Source of the DNA: Mrakia gelida
Taxonomy: Eukaryota > Basidiomycota > Tremellomycetes > Cystofilobasidiales > Mrakiaceae
Direction of reading: 5' to 3'
Assembly: GCA_024345305.1 (NCBI GenBank)
Contig: BRON01000008.1
Span: forward strand, 1,674,001-1,738,000
Length of the DNA: 64,000 nucleotides
A program made the position numbers and the translations under genes. Positions 1 to 10,939 of this stretch are shown in pieces (the stretch's first letter is position 1; the number at the start of each line of letters is the position of its first letter). The notes beneath the pieces were generated by a model, which saw only the letters and a program-made list of their open reading frames with translations, was not told where the DNA came from and did not search any database.

Positions 1-2436
1 CCTGCAGTGCAGTGAAGAGTGAAGAAGAGAAGGCAAAAGGGGAGCACGAGTGAGACGAGTGAGAGAGAGAGAGCAAGAAGGAGGGAGAAAGGACGAACGG
101 ATCGTTCTGACGAGGAAGGTCGAGCTCAGCGATCTCGTTCGAAATCGTCGCTCCTGGATTTGGATAGGCTTGGAAGTGACCAGATTCCTTGATCTCGGCG
201 AGGACACTGTAGAGGGGAGGAGTGGATGATCAGCTCGAGGTCAGCCTCGACAAGGAGAGAGCGAACAACGACGCGTCGAGCTCACTCTCGTCCCTTCTCC
301 AACGTCGTCTTGATCCTTTGGAAATGCAGCTCGCTATCGGCGTTCATGGCCCATCCGAACCTTACGAAGTCTCCTCGTCGCATGTGAGCGGCGAGCCACA
401 ACCGTCCTCCTACTCGTTCCCGCATCCGCTGAGCGAGTTTCAACGCGAGAGTGAGCAGCTTGGGTGGAGAGCTGATCTCGTAGACCATCATCTTGGCGTA
501 GGCGGCTCGAGCGAGCGGAGAGGTGAAGCGGAGAGCTCCCTGGAGAAACGAACGGAGAGAACGCGTCAGAACGAGAACGAGGGTCGAAGACAAACGGCGA
601 GCACAAGGAGAGACGGGCGACGAACGGGTTTCCGATACTGATGGGTCTCTCCCTCGAGATGAAGGATCTGAAAACGACAAAAGAGGTGCGTCAGTAAGTG
701 TTCACGTCGCATACGAGCGGAAGGGAAGAAGAGAGCGAAACTCACAAGCTCGTCACGTCCGTTGAAATCGTCCCAAACCCCAGCCATGTTCTCCCCAAGA
801 GCGACCTGCTTGAGTGGCGAGTCCGTCGTGTGGATGACCTCCATTCCGAGCCTATAAAGCAAGAAAACGAAACTGGATCAGCGCTCGCCTCTCTCTCCCG
901 CCGATCTCGACGACGACTCCTCGCGAAGAGTCGGGTCGTCGACTGAAACGAAGACGACTCACACTCCTCTCCACGTCCACAGCGGGAACACTCCAACCTC
1001 AATCAGCTTCTTCTCCAGATCCATATCCCCTCCCTTCCACCCAAGCTTGCTCTTCAACTCCTCCCAGTTCTCCACCAGCTTCTCTCCTCCGTCCATCAGC
1101 CGCTTCACCTCCTTTCCCAGTCCCTTCGACCTCGTCTTCTCCAGATCCAGCGACGCGAACGAGAGAGGCATCCGATCCACTCGAGTGACGCTCTTGTCGT
1201 AGTCCTCGTTAGGGATCATGAAGTAGGTCGCATGCGGAGGGAGGAGGGTGTCGAGAGGAGGGAAGGATCCGCGTGGTGGTTCGAGCGAGGGTGAGAGGGA
1301 GAGAAGGGTGAGGAATTCCGAGGTTGTGAGGACGGGACGAGTGAGACGGATGGAGGAGATGTCGATCATGAGCTGAAAAAATGGGGTCAGGGAAGGAGAA
1401 AGACGGGGGGGCAGTCGCGTCAGTCGAGCTAGTCGAAGCGGAGGGCGGGTCGAAGGCGAAAACGGGGCTGACCTCGATAGGAATCATCCAGGCCCACTGT
1501 TTCTCTCGAGGGAGATAGTCCCACTCTCCAGACTCGAAGGTCATCCCTCGGTGGACCTGCTTGGCGAAAGCTGAGAGGTGAAAGAAACGCGTCAGCTTCG
1601 AGCCCGCCGGGAGAGGGAGGGAAGGGAGGACGAGAGCGAGCTCACCTCGACAGGTTTCCGGTTCGAAGTCGCACGAACGAGCGTAGACGTAGGTCGGGAC
1701 GACGAGAGTCCTGTTGAGGAGCTCAGCATGGAGGAGAGAAGCTTCCACGATGTATCGCTGTGTGAAGAAGACGAGAGGGAAAACGTGTGAGCTCAAGAGG
1801 AAAGGAAGGGAAGACGAAGCTCGCGAGCTCGAGCTAAGGGAAAGGAAGGGAGGGACGAACGATGTTGTTCCAGCCCAGATGCCTAGATTTGAAAGACAAC
1901 AGGACGTCAGTACTTGTATCTACTCCCTGACTTGATACTCGAGAGGTTGAAACTATAGAAAGACGAGCTCACAGAGGCCAATCCCTGACGTAAAACCCCT
2001 TCGTCCTATCGACCATCTCCTTCAAGCTGTTCCTCCCCTTCTCCTCCTCTCTCCCCAAGATCCACCCAGCAGCTCCACTCTCCTCATCCTCTGGTAATTC
2101 CAGCGAGTCGTCCTCGATCTCCCTGAGCTTCTCCATCCAAACTGAGTCGCACCTCTCCCTCTCGGCCCTTCCCTTCCAGTCCTCCCACCGTCCGCCGCTC
2201 ACCCCTCCCTCCTCTCCTCCTTCTCCTCCTCCGAAGGGATCCCAAAGACCGAGAAGCGTCGCGGCTGAGGAGGTCAGGAGGATGATTCCAAGGGAGATGG
2301 CGAGCAGACCCGGGAGGAGGACGGTGAACTTGCGAGGGAGGTGTCGAAGTCGACCGATAAGAGCTGGCGCGGAGGGAGAGGAAGAGGAGGAGGAAGGAGG
2401 GTGGTAAGAGGGGTTGCGATAATGACCTGAAGGCAT
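1..2436 (-). CDS. O-fucosyltransferase-like type II membrane protein, 3' end cut by the window edge
   Basis: Multi-exon minus-strand gene starting at the ATG at 2436 and running off the left edge. Exon 1 (about 1973-2436) has a Ser-rich cytoplasmic tail, one membrane segment (about residues 37-63) and an acidic stem, as in Golgi type II glycosyltransferases. A tiny exon near 1865-1882 gives GWNNI, spliced to RYIVEASLLHAELLNRTL, the nucleotide-sugar-binding start of this fold. Near 340-480 is HMRRGDFVRFGWAM, matching the conserved HxRRGDF motif of GDP-fucose O-fucosyltransferase-like proteins. A later exon (about 110-234) ends at a likely intron whose acceptor lies at bases 2-8, so the C-terminus is missing. 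The layout matches a poorly characterised basidiomycete family. Donor sugar and acceptor are unknown, so fucose transfer is inference. It diverges from the NTF2-like gene at 3189. Confidence 0.72.
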
Positions 2437-3188
2437 CTGGCAGAGAGAGAGAGGAGAGGTTCGTTGAGGGTTCGCTAGGCCCGAGTGAGAGAAGAGAGAA
2501 AGCGGGAAGAGGGAAGGGGAACGTCGTTGTCGTTGGTGGACCGACGGAAGGAGAGGCGAGAGGGTTGAAAGGTGATTGAAACTTCCGAAGGTGACAGACC
2601 GCCCGATAAAATTCTCAGATCGGTGACGGAGGGTTAAGGTGAGAAGGTTGTGGTAGGGAGAAGAAGCACGGATTCTGAAATCGGCTTGGGTTCTTCAGGA
2701 GGAACAGGCGAGACCGCTAAATTCTCCGAAGAGAACAGACCGTAACGCGACGCGGGCTTGAGCGGGCGAGATCTCGATGAGTCGCAGTGCCGCTGTTCTT
2801 ACAGAAGCAAGGAACGAAAACTCATGGATGTAGTCTACGCTGACAACCGACAAGCAGTCACCTTCCAGGTGCCTCGATATTGACGCAGCCTCTTGACTGT
2901 TTTGGTTCTGGCCTCGCGTTATACTCTCTTTCATCCCTCGTCCCTCTCGGAGCAGGAGGATAAATTGAAAGCAGCGACAAAATTAAGGTTCCTTGCGCCA
3001 AATCTGTTCTTCCCCTTTGTTCTACCGGCATTCTCTCGTCTTTGTCTCGTCACGTCGTCGCTCGTCGCGTTTTCTCTCGTTACCGCTCGGGAAACGCGTT
3101 GGTGATCTCTCCTTCGTTCTCTACCAACCACCACCCCATATCTTTCTCGAACTCCACATCTCGCCCACCTTCAAGCGAAAACTCAGCG
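2437..3188. promoter_or_regulatory. Divergent intergenic region, no gene seen
   Basis: About 750 bases between the start codons of the glycosyltransferase-like gene (leftward) and the first NTF2-like gene (rightward). It must hold both promoters. There are pyrimidine-rich stretches just upstream of 3189, typical of basidiomycete 5' leaders. I recognise no specific operator. Confidence 0.4.
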
Positions 3189-3867
3189 ATGACCTCTCAA
3201 ACCGAGCCAACCCTCCTTTCCCTTTCCCTCCTCTTCTCCAAGACCGCGTCCTCCCACGACTACACCTCCTTGCCTGCTCTGGTCTCTTCGGAGTTCACTC
3301 ATCGGTTCCACCCTTCCTCGCTCCAAGGCTTCGGTGCTCCTGGAGGAAGGACCCTCGACGAGTTCGTTCAGTACTTGACCAACTTGGAAAACTTGATTCC
3401 GCATCTCAAGTTGGACCTCGAGCATCCTGTCAGCGTCGTGGTATCCGAGAAGGAGAGGACGGTCGTTCTGCATGTGAGCATAGATCCATCGACTTTTTTG
3501 AGACTAGGAAGGGAGAGCAGGAAGCAGCGTAAAAGTCCTGACGACGCGTCGTCGTTTTTGTTTTGACCTTCAGTTGACGAGCGATGGGACGACCGCCTTG
3601 GGAGCTCAGTTCAAGAACGAGTATCTCACCACTTACAGGTTCAACGAGGAGAACAAGATCATCAGCATCGATGAGTGGTTGGTGAGTGTCGTCTTCGTTT
3701 CACTCGTCTTCGTTGAAAGTCAGGCGACGCGTCGACTGCACGTTCAAGCGAACTGACACTTCCCTCCTTTCCATTTTTTCCACTGAAAGGATAGCGCTCT
3801 CGTGCAAGAGGGTATGGCGAGGGAGATGGAGGCCATCAAAGGAGGTTCTGCCGAAGAGAAAAAGTAG
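3189..3867 (+). CDS. NTF2/SnoaL-like small protein, tandem copy 1
   Basis: Three exons, 3189-3473, 3574-3681 and 3790-3867, with clean GTGAGY...AG borders and phase-0 junctions, giving 156 residues. The N-terminal half is helical and the C-terminal half has the alternating strands typical of NTF2-like folds, ending in NEENKIISIDEWLDS, which resembles the 'D.GKI..i.eyvDS' end of SnoaL/NTF2-like proteins. No signal peptide or membrane segment, so probably a soluble cytosolic protein. The next gene is a paralogue with identical intron positions (both exon 2 copies are 108 bases), so the pair arose by tandem duplication. This copy has a longer charged tail (about 25 residues after the last intron, against 19). 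Substrate unknown; the fold assignment is from pattern only. Confidence 0.75.
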
Positions 3868-4349
3868 TTGCCTTCGTTCGATTCGATTTGAGGCTTGACC
3901 TTGTTTTCTCTCCCTCACTTTGACTCGCTCGAGTAGCTAGACCGAACGATACCTCTTGACTACACATACATCCTCAAATTCTACGGATGCGACTGAGAGA
4001 CAACCTCTCTTCCTCGTGCTCGGACCCTTGTTTCGTTTTTCGTCTCCTCGACTCGACGCGCGACGCTCGACCCTCCAACCTCATCTCCTCTCCTCCAGCG
4101 TCTCCATCTCCTGTTCAGCTCGCAAGGTCACGGCGTTGCTTCATGAATCATCGACATATCAGGTGATTTCGACCAAATACTGAGCCTGTCCGTCGTTGTT
4201 AGCCGATACAGGAAGACGATAAGCGGATTCTCGTTGCCTCGTCGTCGACTCTCTCGTTTCCATCTCTTCCTTCCCTCCGACCACCACAACCTACACTTTC
4301 GACATCTCAACTTCACTACTACCTCTTCACCCACACACACACTCAAGCC
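3868..4349. promoter_or_regulatory. Spacer between the tandem NTF2-like genes
   Basis: About 480 bases holding the 3' region of copy 1 and the promoter/leader of copy 2. A pyrimidine- and CA-rich stretch precedes the ATG at 4350. No other gene is visible. Confidence 0.4.
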
Positions 4350-5024
4350 ATGACCTCCTCCCTCCTCTCCAACGCCCTCCTCTTCGTCAAGAGCGCGTCC
4401 TCCTACGACTTCGCCGCTCTTGCTCCTCTCGCCTCCTCGACCGCCTTCAAGCACCACGTCTACCCCGCCTCACTCGGTGTTCCCGCTGCAGGACACACTA
4501 TGGAGGAGTTCATCCAGTCCTTGACGAAGGTGCAGGGTTTGATCCCCACCGTCGGGATCGACGTCGAGAACCCCATCAGCGTGCTCGTCGCTGAGAAGGA
4601 GAAGGTGGTGATCTTGCACGTGAGTACTCTCCTCCTTCCCTGAGCTTCGAGCACAGATGGAAAGGCCTTAGCGAGAGGAGAGTGGAAGGGAAGAAGAAAC
4701 AAAAGAACCGACGCGTCGTCGGTCTCGATCTCGCTCATTTCGTTTCAACTTTAGTTGAAGAGCGACGGGAAGACTGTCTCAGGAGCGGACTACAAGAACG
4801 AGTACAACATCACCGTCAAGTTTGATGAGGAGGACAAGATCGTCAGGGTCGACGAGTGGGTGGTGAGTCTTGATCGTTCTTTCGGACGACGCGTCGAGGA
4901 AGAAAGCGAGCGAGCGCTGATTTTCCTTTTCGCACCCGTTTTCGCCTCTGGTTTGTTGATACAGGACAGCGCCTTCGTCAAGGAGACCTTCGCCTCCGAG
5001 CGCAAGCTCGCTGCTGGACAGTAG
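4350..5024 (+). CDS. NTF2/SnoaL-like small protein, tandem copy 2
   Basis: Exons 4350-4619, 4755-4862 and 4965-5024 give 145 residues; all junctions keep frame. Exon 2 encodes KSDGKTVSGADYKNEYNITV and the following KFDEEDKIVRVDEWV, closely parallel to copy 1, and intron positions are the same. Differences cluster in the N-terminal 30 residues and the tail. This copy lacks the Gly/Arg insertion in the first-exon loop (GAPGGRT in copy 1, PAAGHT here). Its codons are strongly C-ending, suggesting good expression. It converges with the MFS gene, whose stop lies about 160 bases downstream on the other strand. Function unknown. Confidence 0.78.
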
Positions 5025-5184
5025 GCGTGATCTGGATCTCGATGCTCTCTCGTTTTCTCTCCTCTCTCAACGTGTGAAAGAAACCACATCTAAGATTCAA
5101 GGCAGCGAAACGAAACGGCAGAGAAAACGAAAGTGTAGAGAAATATCTTCTTCGTGTATGTACAGGCTCTTCAAAGCTCCTCGT

Positions 5185-7961
5185 CTAGCTCCTCTGCTCT
5201 CCCTCCGCCTCCGCCTCCGCCTCCGCCGCAGGTCTCTGCTCACCCTCTCCCGACTTCTTCGAACTCTCCTGATCCGACTCTCGCTGCAGCTGTCCCATCG
5301 AGTTCCTCTCCGTCCAGAGCTTGTCGAGTCGAGTGACGGCGCCGTCAGGTCCGTCGAAGGCTTCAGCGACCTCCTCGAGGGTGTAGGCGTGGGTCTTGAC
5401 CATGACTGAAAGAGAGGGAGGGAAAGAGAGGTCAGCTTCGAGTTCGGAAGGAAGGACAACGAAGGGAGGATGGAAAACTCACAGCAGTAGGCGAGACACC
5501 ATTGGATGACGATGAGAGGCATGTAGACGATGTAGTACTTGTAGCCTGGGAAACGAACGAAGAAAAAAGGAGAGGGTGAGCGAAGCGTTCTCGAGGTCGA
5601 GGCAACGCGTCGAAATGGAGACTCACCAATTTGATCGAGAGCGATGGAATCGACGTAGGTGGTGTAGATACCGAGGAGCTGAGAGCAGGTGTTCCAAACG
5701 AGGAGACCCTTCGAACGAGTCGAGTAGGTTTGAACCTCGGCGGGGTAGGAGTAAAGGACGGGGTCTGCGAGTGGAAAGAGAAGCGCAGAAGAGCGGCGTC
5801 GGTCAGCTTGATCGGGCGAGCGAGTCGAGGGGTAAGAGGAGAGTGGGAAGGAACGCACTGGTGAAGTTGAAGAATCCCTGGTAGATCCAGAGCATGGCGA
5901 CGGTCGCGATGGCGGCAGAGTTGTTGTTCGAGTCGGAGTGGGCGAAGACTCCACTGAGAGATCGAGAGAAGCAAGGGGCAGGTCGATCAGCAAACGAGAG
6001 CAGAAATGTGGCCAAGGGGGACTGCGAAAACTTACCTAGCGACACACATACCGACGAGGGCGACCAAGATGCAAGGCCAGAGGGTGAGGAGGATTCGCTT
6101 GCTGTCGACTCGCTTTCCGACGAGGACACCGCAGATCTGAACAGCCCAGGTCCACATGCTGAGAAAGAGAGGGAAGCGAAGAAGATGGGAAGAGAAGAAG
6201 TCAGTTTTGGGTTTGAACGAGGTAGAGAAGCGTCGAAGGGAAAGAAGGGAAGAAACGAACGAGATTCCAGCTCCGATACCGGTCTGCGTGGTGGCGTTGG
6301 TAATTCCGACCATGGTGAGAACAACGGTGTAGTAGTAGTAGACGATCGAGGCTGCGAAAGTGGAGAGGAAGGAAACAGGGTCAGCGACGAGGGATCAACG
6401 AGAAGAAAAGACGCGTCTCGGATCCAGACTTACCTCCAGACATGCTCGTCATGAACGCCATCAGAGCGGCGAGCCCCATACGGTGCAAGCTACCCTTGGA
6501 CTTGATGATCGTTCTCCACTTGTCGGCCTTGAGCTCGGTCTCAGCACGGAGAGCCTCCTTCATCTCTTCGAACTCGAAGAGAACGAGCTCGTCGTTAGGG
6601 TTCCCGTTTCCGTGGTAGGTGATGAAGAACTGGAGAGCTTCATCCTCTCGACCTGGAGCAAAGATAGAGGTGGAGTCACTTCAGCGATTGGAAAGGTCGA
6701 AAGGAGAGATGAACGAAAGGGAAGCTTACCGTTGGCGAAGAGGAATCGAGGCGTCTCGGGGACGAATTGAACTCCGATCAGGATCTGTACAAAGGAAAGG
6801 GAGAAGAAAGCAAGGTCAGTATGTGGCAGTCGACGTGAATGAAAAGAGCAAAATGATGGGAAAGAGAGAGGGGAGAGGAGCGAAGCGAAGGGAGAGAAAG
6901 AGAGAAGACGCACGTAGAGGGCCATGGGAACTTGGATGATGTAGGGGATCCGCCAGCTCCAAGAGGTGGTGAGATAGCTCGTTCCGAAGACGACCCAGGA
7001 CGCGATGACGCTTCCGAGGATCCAGTACGAGTCCTAGAAGGGAGGAAGAGAACGAGGTGAGCTGGCGGGAAAGAGAAGACGCGAGTTCGAAGAGAGGAAT
7101 CGAAAGCTCACCCAACTAGCAGCGACAGCAGCTCGAGATCGAGGGTGGGTGATCTCCTGAACGACGACGAGAGAGGTCATGAGGAATGAAGCGAGACCTG
7201 TACAAGAGGGCGAGAGTCAGTTTTCGAGCGAGGGAAGAAGGAGCGTCAAGTTCGCGAACGCACCAAATCCGATGATGAACCTCGAAGTCAAGAACAAGGC
7301 GTATCCATCGACTCCAGGAAGACCAGCGACGCATCCGATAACACTTCCGATGAGAATGGTGTATCCATAGACTGAAAAGGGAACGAACGAGAAGAAGGTG
7401 AGTTCGCGTCAAAGAGAGTTCCAAGGACGAGACGAGAAAACGACGAGCTCACATCGAATCCCCCATCGTCGACCGAACCTCTCGTCGACCCAGGTGATGA
7501 AGGGTCCTACAACGAGTCCTGAGATGGCTCCAGCAGCGTTGAGGACACCGATCCTACCAGCGCTGGGCTGTCCGAGGTCCTCGTGCCAGGGGTCGAGAGC
7601 TTGCAGACCGGAGAGAAGGGTTCCGTCGTATCCGTTGAGAACCATTCCGACGAAGAGGATCGAGAGGAAGCTGAGACAAAGGAAAAGGGAGGGGAGAGGA
7701 GAGAAGAGATAGAATCAGCATCGATGAGGGAGGGAGGCAAGACGAGGGAGGGAAGGGAGGAAGCTCGGAAGGAAGGAGATCTCGACGCACTAGTTGAGCT
7801 TGAGCGTTCCTTTGTTTTGGTACCATTTGAGCTTATCGGCCGCGTTGGGACTGGTTGAGAAGACGTAGAGGAAGATCGTCAGCTTCTCGTCGAGGCTCCT
7901 GGGACAAGGAAGGAAGACGAGAAAGACGCACATGGCTCTCCAGTTGATAACTTCGCTGCTC
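5185..7961 (-). CDS. MFS sugar transporter (hexose/lactose-permease type)
   Basis: About twelve minus-strand exons splice into a 12-TM Major Facilitator sugar porter (TC 2.A.1.1 type) ending at 5185. Visible signatures: NGYDGTLLSGLQAL in TM1; DERFGRRWG in loop 2-3 (the D/G-R-R/K signature); VPETPRFL after TM6 (PESPR-like); GKRVDSKR in loop 8-9; and a YTLEEVAEAFDG tail, typical of fungal sugar porters. The SGxSIVYYYYTVVL stretch in TM7 resembles the lactose/cellobiose permease branch. The C-terminus is an Ala-Glu repeat. Start choice: ATG at 7961 (MSSEVINWRA), whose exon joins in frame to PNAADKLKWYQNKG. A 5'-UTR intron with acceptor just upstream is likely, so a further upstream start is possible. 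It acts in the plasma membrane; the exact sugar cannot be told. Confidence 0.88.
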
Positions 7962-9083
7962 ATCGTGAGGGCTGAAGAGGGAGGGAAGGAAGGGATCACG
8001 ACGAAGCAAAAACGACAGAGAGTCAGAAAACGAGAAGAAGGAAAAGATTCGGAAGATGCAGCAACTGGTCACGCAGGCATTATCCTGGTCGACTTCAGAC
8101 GGTATGATCTCAGAAAGGACGTCATCTAACTCGCTCGACCTCCTGGGAAGGAGGTATCGAAAGGAGCCAGAGAGAGGTCCAGACACCCGTGTTGCAGCTT
8201 CTTCCGTTTAAGGAAGAGAACTTTGAGGCGTACCCTACATCCTCGCAGGGGCGGCCGCCAGCAAGAGAAAACGAGAACATCCGTAGCTAGAAGGGCGAGA
8301 CAGGAAGGAGAGGAGAAGAGCGAGAAGGAGAAGAGGAAGGTGAAGGAAGGAAGGAGAGCGAGAGATGAGGCTCCTGGCTTTTGAGCCTTGTGGAGCTTGT
8401 ACAACGGACCTAGAGTGAGGGGGTTGGGAAGGGAAGGGAAGGGGAAGAGGAGAGGGTGGTGGTTGGTGGGAAGACGAAAATCTGGGAAGGGAGAGGAAGA
8501 GACAGGTTCGAAAAAGAGAGGGGGAACCTGGGGCAGAGATACAGGTTTGGGGGCGGACGTGGGCGGACCTCCGTTTTGCCCGTCAAGTCTTGAGTGATTT
8601 TTCTGGTTCCGTTTGTGCCCTGGGAAGCTGAGGTACGAAAGAGAGAGGAGTCGCTCCTCGAGTCCGTGCGATGGGATTTCTTTCGGCGAGCGGAGGACGG
8701 AGGGTCAGCTTCGACGCGTCGCGATCCGTCGGAGGGCGACAGTCGAGTTTGAGATTCAGCTGTCGCTCCTCCTGCTGCTGCCCTTCGGCTGTTCAAGGGA
8801 TTGAAACGATGAAAAAAAAGGGGGAGGGCCAAGCGGAAACGGAACCTATCGCGGCTGTATGACTACCTCAAACCCTGAGAAAGGAAATCAGAGGCGTCGA
8901 AAAATCGTCGCTCTTATCTTCCCACCTACCTTTCGTTTATCCATCTTTCACCGTGTAGCGCGAAGATCAAAGCGTACTGGTCGTGATATAGTCGTGATCC
9001 GAAGCGTAACCTCCCTCGTTCTTGTTCGTCGGCGATGCAGATTGAAACGCGCCCCGTCGCGTTCTCTTCCTCCCTCGTTCAAT
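7962..9083. other. Intergenic region, mostly MFS promoter/leader
   Basis: About 1.1 kb between the start of the transporter and the stop of the next minus-strand gene. The part nearest 7962 looks like a spliced 5' leader: a branch-like TCTGAC and a pyrimidine tract end at an acceptor 8 bases before the ATG. The rest is purine-rich on the plus strand (8400-8560) with no convincing coding exon. GACGCGTC occurs near 8716. Confidence 0.4.
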
Positions 9084-10568
9084 CTAAAGACTCCGGTTAG
9101 AGTGCCCCTCCTCCCAAATTACGTCTCCTCCAGCTCGTTTACCTAGGTGAACCCAAACAAAAGCGAAGTTAGTGTCAGCGCGGCTGTAGAGATGAAGAGA
9201 AGGCAGAGACGGAACGCACCCTTCAGCCTTCCACCGATTCGGATGCCCAACTCGTACTGCTTGACGTTCTCGTCGTCGAAGACGGAAATAGACTGAATAG
9301 GACGGTGAGGGAGCGGAGAGTCGTGAGCTTCTGACACGAGCTGAGGGAAGGAATGGGACGCGTCGGAACTCACGCAACGCCCTGTTCAAACGAAGTCGGG
9401 CGTCAGCTCGTCCAGAGATTGGGTTCGCAAAGCACAGCTGGGGTAGAGCTTACCATCTTGGTACTCCTTCATCGCCTCGCAACCCTCCTCGAACGTTGAA
9501 CATCCGACGAAACGACCTCTTTCGGCGGCGAAGAGAAGATGGAGCTTGCTTTCGACGAGGGATCGCATAGTAGGATCAAGGAGAGCGAGGGTGAGGATGA
9601 AGGTCCTGTAGTGGGTTTTCGAGAGAGGGGAGAGAAGGTTATCTCGTGAGATCAGCACATCAGGAGAGGGACAAGAAGACGACGCGCCTGACGGTGTCGA
9701 GGCGAACCCTGTCGAAACGAACCAAGCTCTGCTGAAGTCAGCGACGCTCTCGTCTACGTAGTCTCAGGCGCGCCAACCACTCACCTCATCTTCTTAGCGA
9801 TCTTGGTCATCTTCATTCCAGTCTGGAACCAAAGCTCGCATACGGGCAGGAGCGCGAACCTGCCCTCGTCGAACAGTCGAAGTCGATTGAGCTGGACCTT
9901 GCCTCGAAGGACCGAAGTTGCAGAGAGAGCCTGACCGAACTGGAGGGTCGTTCGGAAGAGTATCGAGTCTCGAGCATGCTTGACGAGGTAGAGTCTGCAA
10001 AAAAATAAGGGACGTTTGAGCAGGAGAGGGACGAGATGGGAGGATCGGGTTCAGCCGCTGTCGAGAGGAGGAGGAGCAGTCGAGGCGAGCTGACCGGATG
10101 GTCCAGAGGCTGTAAGCGTTCCCAGGCTTCCCAGGGCTGCAGAAACGAAGGAGATGAAGGTTAGTCCTTATCAAAACTTCCAGAGCGAAGCTGTGGTCCG
10201 ATCAAAGAAGGAGAGAAGGAAAGAAGGAGAGCGGAGAACAAGGAACGTCGAGCTCATCACTTCCCTCCTCCCTCCCTTCTTTATCTCCCCCACAGCCAGA
10301 CTCACCTCAGAGCCGTAGCGATCTCAGATGGGCAGTATCCCTCCTTGAACCAGAGGACAGAGAGCTCCTGTCTCTGCTTTGCGGCTCCAACGGTTTTGGC
10401 GTGGGAGAGAGTGATGTTGGGAGGAAGCTGAGGAGGGAAAAGGAAGCCGTTGTTCGATGGTGCGAGGAGGGGCTTGGAGGTGCTGCTGAAGGCTCGTTTT
10501 GGGAGGATATGCGATGCGAAGGAGACCGAGGATGAGACGCGAGAAAAGAGGGGAAGAAGGAGGCTCAT
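9084..10568 (-). CDS. Putative mitochondrial protein of unknown function
   Basis: Not recognised. Exons splice in frame from the ATG at 10568 (exon 1, 10306-10568) to a TAG at 9084-9086. The N-terminus (MSLLLPLFSRVSSSVSF, then RAFSSTS) is Arg/Ser-rich without acidic residues, typical of a mitochondrial presequence with an R-x-F/SS cleavage region. The body has two similar segments, LWFKEGYCPSEIATALR (exon 1) and LWFQTGMKMTKIAKKMR (third exon), which look like paired short helix-turn-helix units, followed by a helical segment like TPR/Sel1 (LVESKLHLLFAAERGRFVG). A micro-exon of about 8 bases (near 9374-9381) is needed to keep frame. A possible 39-base exon near 9695-9733 can be included or skipped without changing frame. 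Function is open; a matrix protein is inference. Confidence 0.6.
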
Positions 10569-10939
10569 CCTTGACGAGAGGACAGCGATGCTGGTCGTTC
10601 AAGGGGAGGAGGGAGCTCGAGCCAGATGAGCTCCGCCTCTCTCCTTTCGCCCCTGTTCGATGACGACCAAACAGGTTTGCAGTCAGTCTGAGGGACAGAC
10701 TGTACAGAGATAATATCTCCTAGTTCGCATACGAGACCGTCGCTACAGATCTCACTAGAAACGATCGAACCCTCAGCTAAGAAAGCGAGGAGAGGGGAGG
10801 AGCTCGGACGCGTCGTCAAACCAAGAGAAAACCAATAAGATACGATGCAGAAGGGAAGAAAAACTAAGCAGGACTCTCTAGCAGCGAGAGAAACGAAGAG
10901 AAGGAAACAGAACGATAAGAAACTATACTGCGTGCGAGA
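10569..10939. other. Intergenic region between two minus-strand genes
   Basis: About 370 bases holding the promoter of the mitochondrial-like gene and the 3' region of the FUN30-like gene. GACGCGTC lies at about 10808. No gene seen. Confidence 0.4.
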
